The notes: generated from the sequence alone by a model not told the origin. Numbered from the stretch's first letter, positions 1 through 9,486 are shown. The stretch: 64,000 nt of DNA from Fusobacterium varium (GCA_021531615.1 JADYUE010000004.1:1-64000); one strand, 5' to 3'. Numbers and translations: made by a program.

Positions 1-126
1 AATGGATTAATAGAAGGAATTAATAGAAAAATAAAAACGATAAAAAGAACCGCTTATGGATATAAAAGTTTTTATCATTTTAGAGCTAAAATTTTAATTA
101 GTAATAATTTATTGGCAACAAAATAA
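1..126 (+). CDS. ISL3-family transposase, C-terminal fragment (runs off window start)
   Basis: The frame is open from base 1 to the TAA at 124-126 and encodes 41 residues. The peptide contains NGLIEGINRKIKTIKRTAYG followed by a segment ending HFRAKI, which is the well-conserved C-terminal end of ISL3-family DDE transposases. The rest of the gene lies outside the window, so intactness cannot be judged. The downstream terminal repeat at 176-198 supports the assignment to an insertion sequence. The family call is from recognition of the motif, not from a search. Confidence 0.8.
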   Translation, partial: NGLIEGINRKIKTIKRTAYGYKSFYHFRAKILISNNLLATK

Positions 127-149
127 CTCCAGCGAAAATCACTGGAGTT
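125..149 (+). terminator. Hairpin after the transposase stop
   Basis: An 8-bp perfect inverted repeat (AACTCCAG / CTGGAGTT) starts at the transposase stop codon, with a 9-base loop. It is followed within about 15 bases by a T-rich stretch. It probably ends transposase transcription or shields the element from outside reading. Confidence 0.6.
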
Positions 150-175
150 ACTTGAAAATTTATTTGTTTTTTCCA

Positions 176-198
176 CCAACACTATTTGACAAAGAGCC
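176..198. mobile_element. Right terminal inverted repeat of an ISL3-type element
   Basis: Read on the minus strand the 23 bases begin GGCTCTTTGTCAAATAGTGT, the recognisable terminal repeat of ISL3-family elements. This marks the element boundary at 198. The left end and the target duplication cannot be checked here. Bases 199-317 hold no gene and only a weak A/T-rich stem; no clear terminator for the autotransporter gene was found there. Confidence 0.75.
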
Positions 199-317
199 TT
201 AAAAATCTCTTCAGCTAATTTCAAAGTTTAAAGTTATTTAAATTTACAACAACTTTTTAAGTTAATAATAAAGAGAAGATAAATATACAAAATTATTTAT
301 ACTCTTTTTAAACTATC

Positions 318-3300
318 TTATTCAGCAACTTGTGTTTCATATTTTATATCCACTCTTCTATTCTTTGCTCTTCCTACTGCTGTACTATTATCTGCTATTG
401 GTCTTGTTTCTCCATAACCTTTTGTTTCATAGTGGATATCTTCACTTGTTATGTTTTTCTTTAATTCCTCTTTTACTGCCTCTACTCTTCTTTCTGAAAG
501 TTTTTGGTTATATGCTTCTGAACCTTTTGAATCTGTATGTCCTTCTAGCAATATACTTCCTTTTAACTTTTCGTCATTTATCACTTTAGCTACATTTGCT
601 ACTGATTTTTTCCCTTCTGGTTTTAATTCTGATTTATCAAAATCAAAATAACTATCTGCATCTAAACTTATAGTTCTCATTGTAACTGGTGTCAATTTAG
701 GAACTGTCTGCTCTACTTTTTCTCCAAATCTATATCTAAATCCTAAGTTAAACTGCCAACTATTATTATCTCTTGATGTTCCAAATTGTTTTTCTACATC
801 CATATATACATTAAAGTCTGGTGTAATCTCTCTTTCTGCTCCTAATCCTATATCATACCATGTTTCATCATTTTCATATTTTTCTCTTATACTTCCTGTT
901 TTATCCTTAGCTGTTACTTCTTGGTCTCCTAAAAACTCATGATTGATATCTGCTTTTGCATATACAGTTGTAGTTTTATTTCCATTATCATCATAGAAGT
1001 CATGTCCTAATCTGAATCCTGCACGTCCTATTAAACTATGGATACTATCTAAATCTACTTTTGAATTTTGGTTTGTTGTATAGTCTGTATCATCTATATA
1101 TGTATATTGTAATTGAACTTGTGGTTCAAAGTAAGATTTCTTATCTTCATCTAAATCTTTTCTATATCCATATTCTGCGCTTAATCCTAAGAATAGATTA
1201 TCATAATCTCCTTCTACTTTATTTCCAGTTTCTCTACCGTAGATTTCAAAATCATTTGACATTCTTCCTACTCTAAATACATAATCGCTATATTTTCCAT
1301 CGTTATATACATTTGTATCATATAACCATAAAGCATAACGATCTACATTTGCATCTCCATTGATATTTTTGAAGTCTACCTCGCCTTCTGAATATTCAAA
1401 AGCAATTCCTCTGTACTCTGTTCCTTTTCCTTCGTCCATTGAATAAGGTTTGTCATATCCTATTTGATACATATTATTATGTAATCTATATTCGTGGTCT
1501 TCTCCAACTCTGTCATTTCTTAATCTTACCCAAAGTCCTTCATTACCTTCAACAAAGCTCATGTCTCCTAGACGTTTATTTAGATTATCAAGATAAACAG
1601 CACTAGCATAATTAGCTTTTGACATTTCTATGATAGTTTTTCCACCATCATTGATTTCTCCATCTGCAGTTCTTGTTAGATACCAGTTTTCTCCATCGTG
1701 ATATGTATTATTTGCTACTGTATTTCCTAGTTTTGCTTCTGATGTTTCATTTCCATTATAAGTTGTATTTTCTTTATCATCTAACATATAATTTTCATGA
1801 TTAACATCATACTCTACATTTCTTACTCCTTCTTCTTTTGTATCATTTACTACAAATGTCATTTTTCCTTTTGCTTCTTCTCCTAATGTTGCAAAACGAA
1901 GTTTTTCATCAATTTCTAAATCAAGAAGATTTCTTCCAGATATATTTACTGTATGTAACATATCTTTTGTTCCTTCTGCAACTCTAGAAATATACAACAT
2001 ATTTCCTTGAGATTTATCAGCTGAATCTAGAACCATATTGAAAGTTCCATTTCCACCAATAGTATCTATAGACAAGCTACTTTTCTTATCATTTACTATC
2101 TCTTCCACATTTGTTAAATCAACTATTCCACCATTTGCGCCAAAATTCAAATTAGTTACAAAGCTTTGCCCTGTTACAACCCATTTAGCACCATTATCCA
2201 TATTTATATTAACTTTTCCAGCTTTTGTAATGTCCATAGAATACTTTTCATTACGGAACATTTCTCCACCTAAATCGCCTTCTTTTCCTACTAAGTCAAA
2301 GTAGTTATCAGCTCTTCCAGTAAATACTGAGTTCTCTGAATTAAGGTCTAAAGTTGCTCTTCCACCATTAGCAGCAATTAGTTCTCCTAATACATTTACA
2401 TTCTTTCCTGCTATATCAACTGTAGAACCATGTTTTCCTGCAACAATATCCCCTTTAATTAGTACATCTCCATTATTTATAATTTCATTTCCATCGTGAT
2501 TATGACCTTTGTTTATATGAACATGTCCTCCTGCTGTTGCCATAATAGCTATATCAGAATCTACTGTTGCATTTCCTGAAATATTAATTTCTGTTCTTTC
2601 TTCAGTAGGAGTATTACCTATATTACCAAGGTCTACATGTTGTTGAGCATAAATTCCTACATTTGTAATACGGTCTGTTGTTTCATTTTCTGATTTCAAA
2701 CTTTTAATTTCTGTATTTCCTAAAGTGATTTTTCCACCTTCTAATGCTTGTACTACTGGTCTTACTATTAAATGACTATTTTCTTCTCCAGTTGCTCCAT
2801 CAATTAAGTAACTATTTCCTTTAAAAGAACTATCTCCATTAACTGTTATATTTGATTCTTTTCCTATAGCAGTCATTGCTATATCACTAGAAGAAATATC
2901 TAATTTACCACCAAAAGTTAATGTTGATCCTTTTGCTACTCTTACACCTTGAGTTACTTTTCCTTCTAATACTTTACTTATTGTATTATTTCCTTTAACA
3001 AGAATTTCTTTTTGACTGTCAGTTAAATTAAGTGTTGTTCCTACTCCACCACCATTAACAGTTACTAAACTATCTCCACCTATAGTTCCTGTACTCTTAC
3101 CTGTAAAATACATTCCATAAGCAGTACTGTTTTCTGCATTAATATTTTTTATATTTAAATCTCCTCCTATACTCATAGAAGAAAATAATTCTGGTATTCC
3201 ATATTCTTCATCTTTATATGTTTTATTTGCACGAATTCCATAAACAATACCATTTTTTGAAGTTGATGTTATATTTTCAATTGTTAAATTGTTTGCTACA

Positions 3301-4178
3301 CCCTCTTTAGTTCCACCTAAATTAGCTCCAGATAACCTAATACCTGTTGTTTCTTCTCCATTTCCAGTTAAATTCTTTACAATAATATTATTTGCTTTTA
3401 TAATTGGTTGAGCTGCATCATCATCTGTTCCAACATTAGTATATATTCCATATAAATACGACTCTTTTCCCTCAGAAGTCATAGTGTCTATAGATATTGT
3501 ATTTGCCTCTATTTCTGAACAAGTGACAGAAAATCCATTTGCATACCATCCTTCATCTTCAGGTGTTTTAAAAGTAACAGTATTTATTGTAAGATCTCCA
3601 AGTTTATCCTCAGTTCCTATAATAGCTTTTGTATTATAAGCTATTGAAAAAACTCCACTCTCATAATCAAAACTTTCTTTCATTGTAATATTATCAATAT
3701 CTAAAAAAGCTGTTTTAAATTCTGCTTCTTGTGTACGAATTACAGCTCCTGAATCATGAGTTGATTCCATAGTATCAACTTCTATTCCTCCAGCAAAATT
3801 TAGTTTATTAGGAGCATTAAAAAGGCTTACAAAATGTTGTCCTTTAATATTTTTACCAACAACTTTTCCTTCAATATCTAAATTTCCTTCAACAGTTTTT
3901 ATAACACTATCAAATCTACTAGTTGTTACATTTTCAAATACTAAATCATGATTTCCTGTAATATTAAGCGTTCCATTGTTTTGAACTTCTATTTCAGTAG
4001 CAGTACTATCCGTAGTTAAAGATATATCTTTTATTTTATCTTCTCCAACATAAATTTTTCCCCAATCATCAGCATATCCAACACTTCCAGTAATCATAAA
4101 TGCTACTACTAATCCTAAAGTAACTTTTACTTTTCTTTTTAAATATCTTTTAAGACTTTTTTCTAAATTATCTTTCAT
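318..4178 (-). CDS. Autotransporter (type Va) with C-terminal OmpA domain
   Basis: Large surface protein of 1,286 residues. I chose the ATG at 4178 because AGAGGGGG lies 7 bases before it and the protein then starts MKDNLEKSLKRYLKRK, the extended signal typical of fusobacterial autotransporters. The signal peptide ends near VGYA. Residues about 40-870 form a repetitive, Asn/Gly/Thr-rich beta-helical passenger. Residues about 873-1152 look like an autotransporter beta-barrel, ending in an aromatic strand (NLGFRYRF). Residues about 1177-1286 form an OmpA/MotB-type domain (YFDFDKSELKPEG, GHTDSKGSEAYNQKLSERR) expected to bind peptidoglycan in the periplasm. The order barrel then OmpA is unlike classical autotransporters, where the barrel is the C-terminus. 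The substrate or adhesion target is unknown. An insertion sequence ends 119 bases downstream. Confidence 0.9.
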   Translation of the reverse strand: MKDNLEKSLKRYLKRKVKVTLGLVVAFMITGSVGYADDWGKIYVGEDKIKDISLTTDSTATEIEVQNNGTLNITGNHDLVFENVTTSRFDSVIKTVEGNLDIEGKVVGKNIKGQHFVSLFNAPNKLNFAGGIEVDTMESTHDSGAVIRTQEAEFKTAFLDIDNITMKESFDYESGVFSIAYNTKAIIGTEDKLGDLTINTVTFKTPEDEGWYANGFSVTCSEIEANTISIDTMTSEGKESYLYGIYTNVGTDDDAAQPIIKANNIIVKNLTGNGEETTGIRLSGANLGGTKEGVANNLTIENITSTSKNGIVYGIRANKTYKDEEYGIPELFSSMSIGGDLNIKNINAENSTAYGMYFTGKSTGTIGGDSLVTVNGGGVGTTLNLTDSQKEILVKGNNTISKVLEGKVTQGVRVAKGSTLTFGGKLDISSSDIAMTAIGKESNITVNGDSSFKGNSYLIDGATGEENSHLIVRPVVQALEGGKITLGNTEIKSLKSENETTDRITNVGIYAQQHVDLGNIGNTPTEERTEINISGNATVDSDIAIMATAGGHVHINKGHNHDGNEIINNGDVLIKGDIVAGKHGSTVDIAGKNVNVLGELIAANGGRATLDLNSENSVFTGRADNYFDLVGKEGDLGGEMFRNEKYSMDITKAGKVNINMDNGAKWVVTGQSFVTNLNFGANGGIVDLTNVEEIVNDKKSSLSIDTIGGNGTFNMVLDSADKSQGNMLYISRVAEGTKDMLHTVNISGRNLLDLEIDEKLRFATLGEEAKGKMTFVVNDTKEEGVRNVEYDVNHENYMLDDKENTTYNGNETSEAKLGNTVANNTYHDGENWYLTRTADGEINDGGKTIIEMSKANYASAVYLDNLNKRLGDMSFVEGNEGLWVRLRNDRVGEDHEYRLHNNMYQIGYDKPYSMDEGKGTEYRGIAFEYSEGEVDFKNINGDANVDRYALWLYDTNVYNDGKYSDYVFRVGRMSNDFEIYGRETGNKVEGDYDNLFLGLSAEYGYRKDLDEDKKSYFEPQVQLQYTYIDDTDYTTNQNSKVDLDSIHSLIGRAGFRLGHDFYDDNGNKTTTVYAKADINHEFLGDQEVTAKDKTGSIREKYENDETWYDIGLGAEREITPDFNVYMDVEKQFGTSRDNNSWQFNLGFRYRFGEKVEQTVPKLTPVTMRTISLDADSYFDFDKSELKPEGKKSVANVAKVINDEKLKGSILLEGHTDSKGSEAYNQKLSERRVEAVKEELKKNITSEDIHYETKGYGETRPIADNSTAVGRAKNRRVDIKYETQVAE

Positions 4179-4246
4179 AATAATTCCCCCTCTGCTCTTT
4201 TGTCTTAAAAATATGTCATTTAAATTCAACTATATCTTATATAATA

Positions 4247-4273
4247 ATTGTACCAAAAAAAAAAAAAAAGCAA
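4247..4273 (-). promoter_or_regulatory. Promoter of the autotransporter with a T15 tract in its spacer
   Basis: On the minus strand there is an extended -10 (TGG then TACAAT; TACAAT at 4247-4252) preceded by an uninterrupted run of 15 T (A15 at 4255-4269 on the plus strand). The best -35 candidate is TTGCTT at 4268-4273, giving a 15-base spacer made almost only of T. A change of two bases would give the optimal 17. The leader to the start codon would be about 60 bases. The -10 is convincing; the -35 is weak. Confidence 0.55.
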
Positions 4274-4330
4274 GATAAAAGAAAATATTATTCAATTTTA
4301 TAACATTTAATCTAATAGTATTTAATTTTA

Positions 4331-4389
4331 AAAATAGGGGTATTACAAGTTAATCGTTTAAAATAATTAATTTGTAATACTCCTATTTT
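4331..4389. repeat. Imperfect inverted repeat with T-run
   Basis: Two 18-base arms at 4331-4348 and 4372-4389 pair with one mismatch around a 23-base loop. On the plus strand the repeat is followed by a T-rich stretch and could act as a terminator, but no plus-strand gene reads into it. It lies between the aldolase terminator and the autotransporter promoter. It may insulate the two units or be a small palindromic repeat element. Confidence 0.5.
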
Positions 4390-4417
4390 AATTTTTTTAT
4401 TATCAATTTTATTTAGC

Positions 4418-4461
4418 AAAAAACCAAAAAATAACCCTAGTGAATTATCACTAAGGTTATT
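4418..4461 (-). terminator. Rho-independent terminator of fba
   Basis: Arms ATAACC-c-TAGTGA (4431-4443) and TCACTA-a-GGTTAT (4448-4460) form a 12-bp stem with one mismatch and a 4-base loop. On the minus strand it is followed by two T-runs. Confidence 0.85.
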
Positions 4462-4471
4462 TATCTTAAAA

Positions 4472-5449
4472 CTATTTAGTTCCTTTTTTGTAAGCTCCTT
4501 CAGATCCAAATACATCTTGTATTTTAGTTTTATAGTAAGCTTTCATCTCTTCTTTAGCAGCTCCAAGATATTTTCTTGGGTCAAATTCTTTAGGACTAGT
4601 TCCTAATACTCTTCTGATTGCTGCTGTAAATGCAAGTCTTCCATCAGTATCTACATTAATTTTAGCAACTGCTGATTTAGAAGCAAGTCTTAATTGTTCA
4701 TCTGGAATACCAATAGCATCTTTAACTTCTCCACCAAATTCTTTAATCATATTTGTATATTGTTGTGGAACAGCTGATGATCCATGTAATACAATTGGGA
4801 ATCCTGGAATTCTTACTTCAATTTCTTTTAATATATCTAGTCTTAATTTAGGATCTTCTCCTGGTTTAAATTTGTGAGCTCCATGAGATGTTCCAATAGC
4901 TATTGCTAGTGAGTCAACTCCTGTTTTACTTACAAACTCTTCAACTTCATTAGGATTTGTATAAGTATGAGATTCAGCTTTAACATCATCTTCTATTCCT
5001 GCTAAAACTCCTAATTCAGCTTCTACTGTTACATCGTATTGATGAGCATATTCTACAACTTCTTTTGAAACTTCTATATTTTTTGCAAAATCATAGTGTG
5101 ATCCATCAATCATTACAGATGAGAATCCAGCTTCTACACAAGTTTTAACAGTTGCTAGATCTGGTCCATGATCAAGGTGAAGAGCTACTGGAATATCTGA
5201 TCCCATGTTTCTTGCTCTATCTACAGCTGCTTTAGCTAATAGAGGAACTACATCTGCTCCCATATATCCTAAAGCTCCTTTTGAACATTGAAGAATAACT
5301 GGAGACCCCATTTCAGCACAAGCTTCAACTATAGCAAGAGCCATTTCCATATTGTTAAAGTTAAATGCAGGAACTGAATATCCCTCTTTATTTGCTTTTG
5401 CAAACATTTCTTTAGTATTAGAAAGTCCTAAATCTTTATAATTGTACAT
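4472..5449 (-). CDS. fba: Class II fructose-1,6-bisphosphate aldolase
   Basis: Zinc-dependent aldolase of glycolysis and gluconeogenesis, interconverting fructose-1,6-bisphosphate with DHAP and glyceraldehyde-3-phosphate in the cytosol. The 325-residue length fits the longer form of the family. Visible active-site elements are HLDHGPD (catalytic Asp93, zinc His94), the conserved acidic loop around residues 143-155, GTSHG (zinc His189) and LHGSSAVP (zinc His222), and the C-terminal DPRKYLG phosphate-binding motif. AGGAGG stands just before the ATG. It is a single-gene unit with its own promoter (5482-5510) and terminator (4418-4461). A second, tagatose-type class II aldolase occurs at 26068-26919; this one is the housekeeping copy. 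Confidence 0.95.
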   Translation of the reverse strand: MYNYKDLGLSNTKEMFAKANKEGYSVPAFNFNNMEMALAIVEACAEMGSPVILQCSKGALGYMGADVVPLLAKAAVDRARNMGSDIPVALHLDHGPDLATVKTCVEAGFSSVMIDGSHYDFAKNIEVSKEVVEYAHQYDVTVEAELGVLAGIEDDVKAESHTYTNPNEVEEFVSKTGVDSLAIAIGTSHGAHKFKPGEDPKLRLDILKEIEVRIPGFPIVLHGSSAVPQQYTNMIKEFGGEVKDAIGIPDEQLRLASKSAVAKINVDTDGRLAFTAAIRRVLGTSPKEFDPRKYLGAAKEEMKAYYKTKIQDVFGSEGAYKKGTK

Positions 5450-5481
5450 TTACTTCCTCCTTATATTAAGTGTATATTTTA

Positions 5482-5510
5482 ATTTTAGCAGATTCTGACT
5501 AGAAAATCAA
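5482..5510 (-). promoter_or_regulatory. Sigma-70 type promoter of fba
   Basis: TTGATT (5505-5510) and TAAAAT (5482-5487) are separated by 17 bases on the minus strand, 32 bases before the aldolase start codon. Confidence 0.7.
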
Positions 5511-5522
5511 TTCTTTAATAGA

Positions 5523-5996
5523 TCATATTTTTACTTTTATTTGTTTTAAAATATGCCTAAAAAACCATTTTATACGCATTCGTTTTTTTATTAGAACTAA
5601 TGCTTGTGGAACTAAATCAATCACTGTTTCAATAACCTTTTGATATTTATTAAACTTTCCCCTTACTATTTTTTTTGCACTAACTATCCAAGAGATCATT
5701 AATAAATTAAATATTCTTAAAAAATTAAGTAAAAAATTAAACATTCCCTCTTCAGTTATATAAAAATTTGCAATTTTAAATAAAACTCTTCCCTCTTGTT
5801 TGTAAAATAGCTGTATTAAACATGTAGAAAAATACAGAAAGAACAGAAATTTCATCTTATTTAAATTATTTTTTAACTCTTTATTAAGTACGATATTCAA
5901 TACTAAAAGAATTACTGAAATACCACACATAAATTTTAAATTATTTATAAAAATATTACTTAAAAGCAGTAAAAACAAACTACTTTTTAATAACAT
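5523..5996 (-). CDS. Small EcfT/CbiQ-like membrane protein
   Basis: The 157-residue protein is strongly hydrophobic, with about four predicted membrane segments (near residues 3-17, 23-38, 48-64 and 84-104) and a basic C-terminus. The stretch with [18 protein letters not shown] followed by a hydrophobic helix containing [11 protein letters not shown] resembles the central part of EcfT/CbiQ transmembrane subunits of energy-coupling-factor transporters. It is only about 60% of the usual EcfT length, and no ATPase or substrate subunit is nearby. The start overlaps the end of serS by 17 bases and has GGTGGAA before it, so it is translated from the serS message. The function is not known; the EcfT link is a pattern-level guess. 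Confidence 0.6.
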   Translation of the reverse strand: MLLKSSLFLLLLSNIFINNLKFMCGISVILLVLNIVLNKELKNNLNKMKFLFFLYFSTCLIQLFYKQEGRVLFKIANFYITEEGMFNFLLNFLRIFNLLMISWIVSAKKIVRGKFNKYQKVIETVIDLVPQALVLIKKRMRIKWFFRHILKQIKVKI

Positions 5997-7251
5997 CTAT
6001 TCCACCCATGTAAGGAACTAGAGCTTTAGGAATTAAGAATGATCCATCTTCTTGTTGATAGTTTTCCATAATTGCTACTAAAGTTCTTCCTACTGCTAAT
6101 CCTGATCCATTTAATGTATGGCAGAATTCACTTTTTGAACTTCCATTTGGTCTATATTTAAGTCCCATTCTTCTAGCTTGGAAGTCTGTACAGTTAGAAC
6201 AAGATGAGATCTCTCTATATTTATTTTGTGATGGTAACCATACTTCTAAGTCATAAGTTTTAGCTGCTGAGAATCCTAAATCTCCTGAGCATAGTTGAAT
6301 AACTCTGTATGGTAATTCTAATCTTTGAAGAACTTCTTCAGCATTTAGAACCATTTTTTCTAGTTCATCATATGAAGTTTCTGGAGTAGCTATTTTAACC
6401 ATTTCTACTTTGTTAAATTGGTGAACTCTGATTATTCCTTTAACATCTTTTCCATATGATCCAGCTTCTCTTCTGAAACAAGGTGAATAAGCAGTGTAAT
6501 ATTTAGGTAGATCTTTTTCATTTAAGATCTCTTGTCTATGGATATTTGTCATAGTAATTTCAGAAGTTGAAATTAGGAACATATCATCTGATGTTCTATA
6601 CATATCTTCTTCAAATTTAGGAAGTTGTCCTGTTCCTTCACAAATTTCTCTTTTTACTAAGAATGGAGTGATATGTTCAGTATATCCATGCTCTGTAGTG
6701 TGCATATCTAGCATAAAGTTAATTAATGCTCTTTCTACTCTTGCTCCCATTCCTCTATAAAGAACAAATCTTGATCCTCCTAATTTAGATCCTCTTTCAA
6801 AATCTAGTATTCCAAGATCTTCTCCAATTTCCCAGTGTGCTTTTGGTTCAAAAGTGAATTCTCTAGGAGTTCCCCATCTTCTGATTTCTACATTTGATTC
6901 TTCATCTTTTCCAATAGGAGTTCCTTCTTGATATACATTTGGAATTGTCATTTGGAAATATCTAAGTTTTTCATCTACTTCTGCAAGTTTAGCATCTAAC
7001 TCTTTTATTTGAGCAGAAACTTTTCCCATCTCTTCAATTATTTTTGAAGCATCTTGTTTTTCTTTTTTTAATCTAGCTATTTCAGCTGATTCTGTATTTC
7101 TTTTTTGTTTTAGTAATTCAACTTCTCCAAGAATTGCTCTTCTTTCTTCATCTAGTTTATCAAACTCTGCAAGGTCAATATTACTATTTCTATTAGCAAG
7201 CATCTCCTTTACAAGTTCTCTGTTTTCACGAATAAATTTTAATTCTAACAT
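5980..7251 (-). CDS. serS: Serine-tRNA ligase
   Basis: Class II aminoacyl-tRNA synthetase that charges tRNA-Ser and also tRNA-Sec, the first step in selenocysteine synthesis by the operon at 39418-44633. The 423 residues show the N-terminal coiled coil (about 30-100) that grips the long variable arm, then the catalytic core with motif 2 ([10 protein letters not shown]), the serine-site region [14 protein letters not shown] and motif 3 ([17 protein letters not shown]). Length and domain order are normal. It is near the end of the long ktrB-to-serS gene series. No T-box leader is present; upstream is only 29 bases to the previous gene. Confidence 0.97.
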   Translation of the reverse strand: MLELKFIRENRELVKEMLANRNSNIDLAEFDKLDEERRAILGEVELLKQKRNTESAEIARLKKEKQDASKIIEEMGKVSAQIKELDAKLAEVDEKLRYFQMTIPNVYQEGTPIGKDEESNVEIRRWGTPREFTFEPKAHWEIGEDLGILDFERGSKLGGSRFVLYRGMGARVERALINFMLDMHTTEHGYTEHITPFLVKREICEGTGQLPKFEEDMYRTSDDMFLISTSEITMTNIHRQEILNEKDLPKYYTAYSPCFRREAGSYGKDVKGIIRVHQFNKVEMVKIATPETSYDELEKMVLNAEEVLQRLELPYRVIQLCSGDLGFSAAKTYDLEVWLPSQNKYREISSCSNCTDFQARRMGLKYRPNGSSKSEFCHTLNGSGLAVGRTLVAIMENYQQEDGSFLIPKALVPYMGGIDVIKK

Positions 7252-7280
7252 AATATCTATTCTCCTCTTTCCATTATTTA

Positions 7281-7874
7281 TTAATTATTTGTTTTATATC
7301 CTAATCTTTTAATTTTTACATCTTGTTGCTCTATTCCAGCTAAATCAAGATATGAATTTGGAGATGTATTTATTATCTCCATTTCTATCATGTCACCCTC
7401 TCTTCTAAAAGATTTTATTCTCTCTTTTAGATTTCTAATAGTAACTTTTCCTTTTTTCTCTTTAACTTCTACAATCTCTTCTTGATTTAAAAGAGTCTCT
7501 AATTTTGTAATTATCTCCTCTTCACTTTCAATCTCGTAAACCATAATAGTATACTCTTCCATTATTGAAGCTTTTCCTATTACATCTTCTACTTTATTTA
7601 CTCTAAATCCAACAACATTGCTACTGTTTAATCTATCAAAAACCTCTTCATTTGACATAGGTGTTTCTAATTCAAAGTCCATAAGTTCATTATATGCCTC
7701 TGTTCCCAAGGATATAGGACTACCAAAGGACATTTTTGGTCTTGGATGGAATCCTTGACTATATTTTACTGGAATTTGTGATTTTTTTAATAATCTATCA
7801 AAAAATCTCAGTAAATCTAAGTGGGAGATAAATTTCATCTCTCCAAACTTATCAAAATACACTCTTTTTTTCAT
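7281..7874 (-). CDS. DUF2344 (TIGR03936-type) radical-SAM-associated protein
   Basis: The 197-residue protein opens with [29 protein letters not shown] and continues [15 protein letters not shown], the signature of the DUF2344 family. In Clostridia this domain is commonly fused to or encoded beside a B12-binding radical SAM protein and near ribonuclease G; here it stands alone between lpxD and serS. The biochemical role is not established. The family call rests on the strongly conserved SHLDLLR and QGFHPRPK motifs. Confidence 0.85.
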   Translation of the reverse strand: MKKRVYFDKFGEMKFISHLDLLRFFDRLLKKSQIPVKYSQGFHPRPKMSFGSPISLGTEAYNELMDFELETPMSNEEVFDRLNSSNVVGFRVNKVEDVIGKASIMEEYTIMVYEIESEEEIITKLETLLNQEEIVEVKEKKGKVTIRNLKERIKSFRREGDMIEMEIINTSPNSYLDLAGIEQQDVKIKRLGYKTNN

Positions 7875-7943
7875 TTTTACCTCATAATCTTATTTATTTT
7901 GTTTATATTATGTAATTTTACCACTTTATTTGATATTATTCAA

Positions 7944-8954
7944 TTATTTTTCTTCTAATTTTTTTTCAATTGCTCTTACTCTCTTCAATAATTCAGGAAG
8001 TTTTTTCCAAGAAACTCTAACTTTTAGATCCTCTTTATGATCCATTAGTGGATAACCAGAAAGCATTTGATTGTCTGCTACATTTCCTGTAACTCCAGAT
8101 TTAGCTGCTATTACAACATTATTTCCAATTTTTAAATGTCCAGCAACTCCAGTTTGCCCAGCTAGTGTTGTATTATTTCCAACTTCTACACTTCCAGCTA
8201 TTCCAACTTGTGAAACAAGTAAGCAGTTTTCTCCAATAATATCATTATGAGCTATTTGAACTAAATTATCTATTTTAGTGTATTTTTTTATAACTGTATT
8301 TCCAATTGTTCCTCTATCGACTGTTGTATTTGCTCCAATTTCAACATTATCCTCAATAACAACATGTCCTATTTGATCTATCTTAGTATTATTTCCATTT
8401 ATTTTTATAAATCCAAAACCATCTGAACCTATTACACATCCTGGTTGAAGAACACAATTTTTACCTATTTCACAAAACTCTCTAATTGAAACATTTGAAT
8501 AGATAATTGTTCCCTCTCCTATTTTAACCCCTTCACATATTGTTACATTTGGATAGATAACTACATTATCTCCAATCTCTACATCATGTCCTATATATAC
8601 ATTTGGAGCTAGTTTTACATTTTTTCCTATCCTGCTTGAATCCTCTATCATCTTTTCAAAAGGTTTAGTTTCTCTTTTGAAAAAATTTAGAAGTTTTGGC
8701 ATCAATGTTCTTGGATTTTCCTTAACTTTTAAATATGTCTTACCTATATTTTCTGGTAATGGAATATCTGGAACGATTATAACTTTAGCTTTTGTTCCCT
8801 GTAAATTTTTTAAAAATTTCTCATCTGATGCAAATGTTAAACTATCCTCCTGAGCTTGAAAAAAGGGAGCAAGCCCAGAAATATTTTCTAGACTTAAATC
8901 TCCCTTTACTTCACAACCAAGGAGAGTAATTAAATCAGCTAATTTGTAGTTCAT
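7944..8954 (-). CDS. lpxD: UDP-3-O-acylglucosamine N-acyltransferase LpxD
   Basis: Third enzyme of lipid A synthesis; adds the second, N-linked hydroxyacyl chain to UDP-glucosamine on the cytosolic side. The 336 residues have the N-terminal uridine-binding domain (1-100) and a long left-handed beta-helix of hexapeptide repeats (about 105-295), with the catalytic histidine in [10 protein letters not shown] (His236), then a C-terminal helix. Length is typical. It lies 21 bases after skp in the conserved bamA-skp-lpxD arrangement, showing that the organism makes lipopolysaccharide. Confidence 0.95.
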   Translation of the reverse strand: MNYKLADLITLLGCEVKGDLSLENISGLAPFFQAQEDSLTFASDEKFLKNLQGTKAKVIIVPDIPLPENIGKTYLKVKENPRTLMPKLLNFFKRETKPFEKMIEDSSRIGKNVKLAPNVYIGHDVEIGDNVVIYPNVTICEGVKIGEGTIIYSNVSIREFCEIGKNCVLQPGCVIGSDGFGFIKINGNNTKIDQIGHVVIEDNVEIGANTTVDRGTIGNTVIKKYTKIDNLVQIAHNDIIGENCLLVSQVGIAGSVEVGNNTTLAGQTGVAGHLKIGNNVVIAAKSGVTGNVADNQMLSGYPLMDHKEDLKVRVSWKKLPELLKRVRAIEKKLEEK

Positions 8955-8975
8955 AATTACCTCCCTAAAATATTT

Positions 8976-9455
8976 CTATTTCTTTATTTTTTCCATAGTT
9001 GTTATAACTTGAGTTGTTACATTTTCTCCACCAAATTTAACTGCTCCAGCTTCAAGTATATAATCATATTTTCCTGATTTTGCTACTTCATCTATAGCTT
9101 TATTTAAAGTTGCTTCAATAGCTTGGAATCTTGTAAATTCTTCTTTACTTAATTTAGTTTGTGAGTCTTGAATAAATTTTTGGAAAGTTTTTACTTGATT
9201 TTCAAAAGCTTTTTTCTCTTTGTCTGTAACTTTACTTCCTTTTGATTGAAGTTCTAATTGAGCTTTTTGAAGAGCAACTTCCTTTTGTTTTATCTCATTT
9301 TCAAGTCTAGTTTTTTCTTTATTTAAATTTTCTTGAACTACTCTAGTTTGTGAGAATTTTGAAAATGCCTCTTGTGAATTTACATATCCTATTTTTACTG
9401 CAAATGCTGATGCTGAAAGCACTAAAGCCATTACTGGTACCAATACTTTTTTCAT
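8976..9455 (-). CDS. skp: Periplasmic chaperone of the Skp/OmpH family
   Basis: Holdase that carries unfolded outer-membrane proteins across the periplasm to BamA. I set the start at the ATG at 9455, which has AGGAGG 7 bases before it and gives a signal peptide ending SASAFA; an upstream in-frame ATG has no support. The mature protein (about 140 residues) begins KIGYVNSQEAFSKF, the family hallmark, then a long charged coiled coil (about 45-115) forming the tentacles, and ends with the IATQVITTMEK-like segment of the body domain. Length (159) is normal. Confidence 0.93.
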   Translation of the reverse strand: MKKVLVPVMALVLSASAFAVKIGYVNSQEAFSKFSQTRVVQENLNKEKTRLENEIKQKEVALQKAQLELQSKGSKVTDKEKKAFENQVKTFQKFIQDSQTKLSKEEFTRFQAIEATLNKAIDEVAKSGKYDYILEAGAVKFGGENVTTQVITTMEKIKK

Positions 9456-9486
9456 TTTAGTTCCTCCTATTTGTAATTTATTTAGA

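Noticed and set aside
4312-4515. A 67-residue minus-strand frame after fba
   Set aside because: It overlaps the fba terminator and the inverted repeat at 4331-4389 and has no ribosome site.
4472-5449. fba as part of the amino-sugar tagatose pathway
   Set aside because: It is the longer housekeeping form with its own promoter and terminator, while kbaY at 26068-26919 is in the sugar locus.
7252-7280. T-box leader for serS
   Set aside because: Only 29 bases separate it from the upstream gene, and the gene is internal to an operon.
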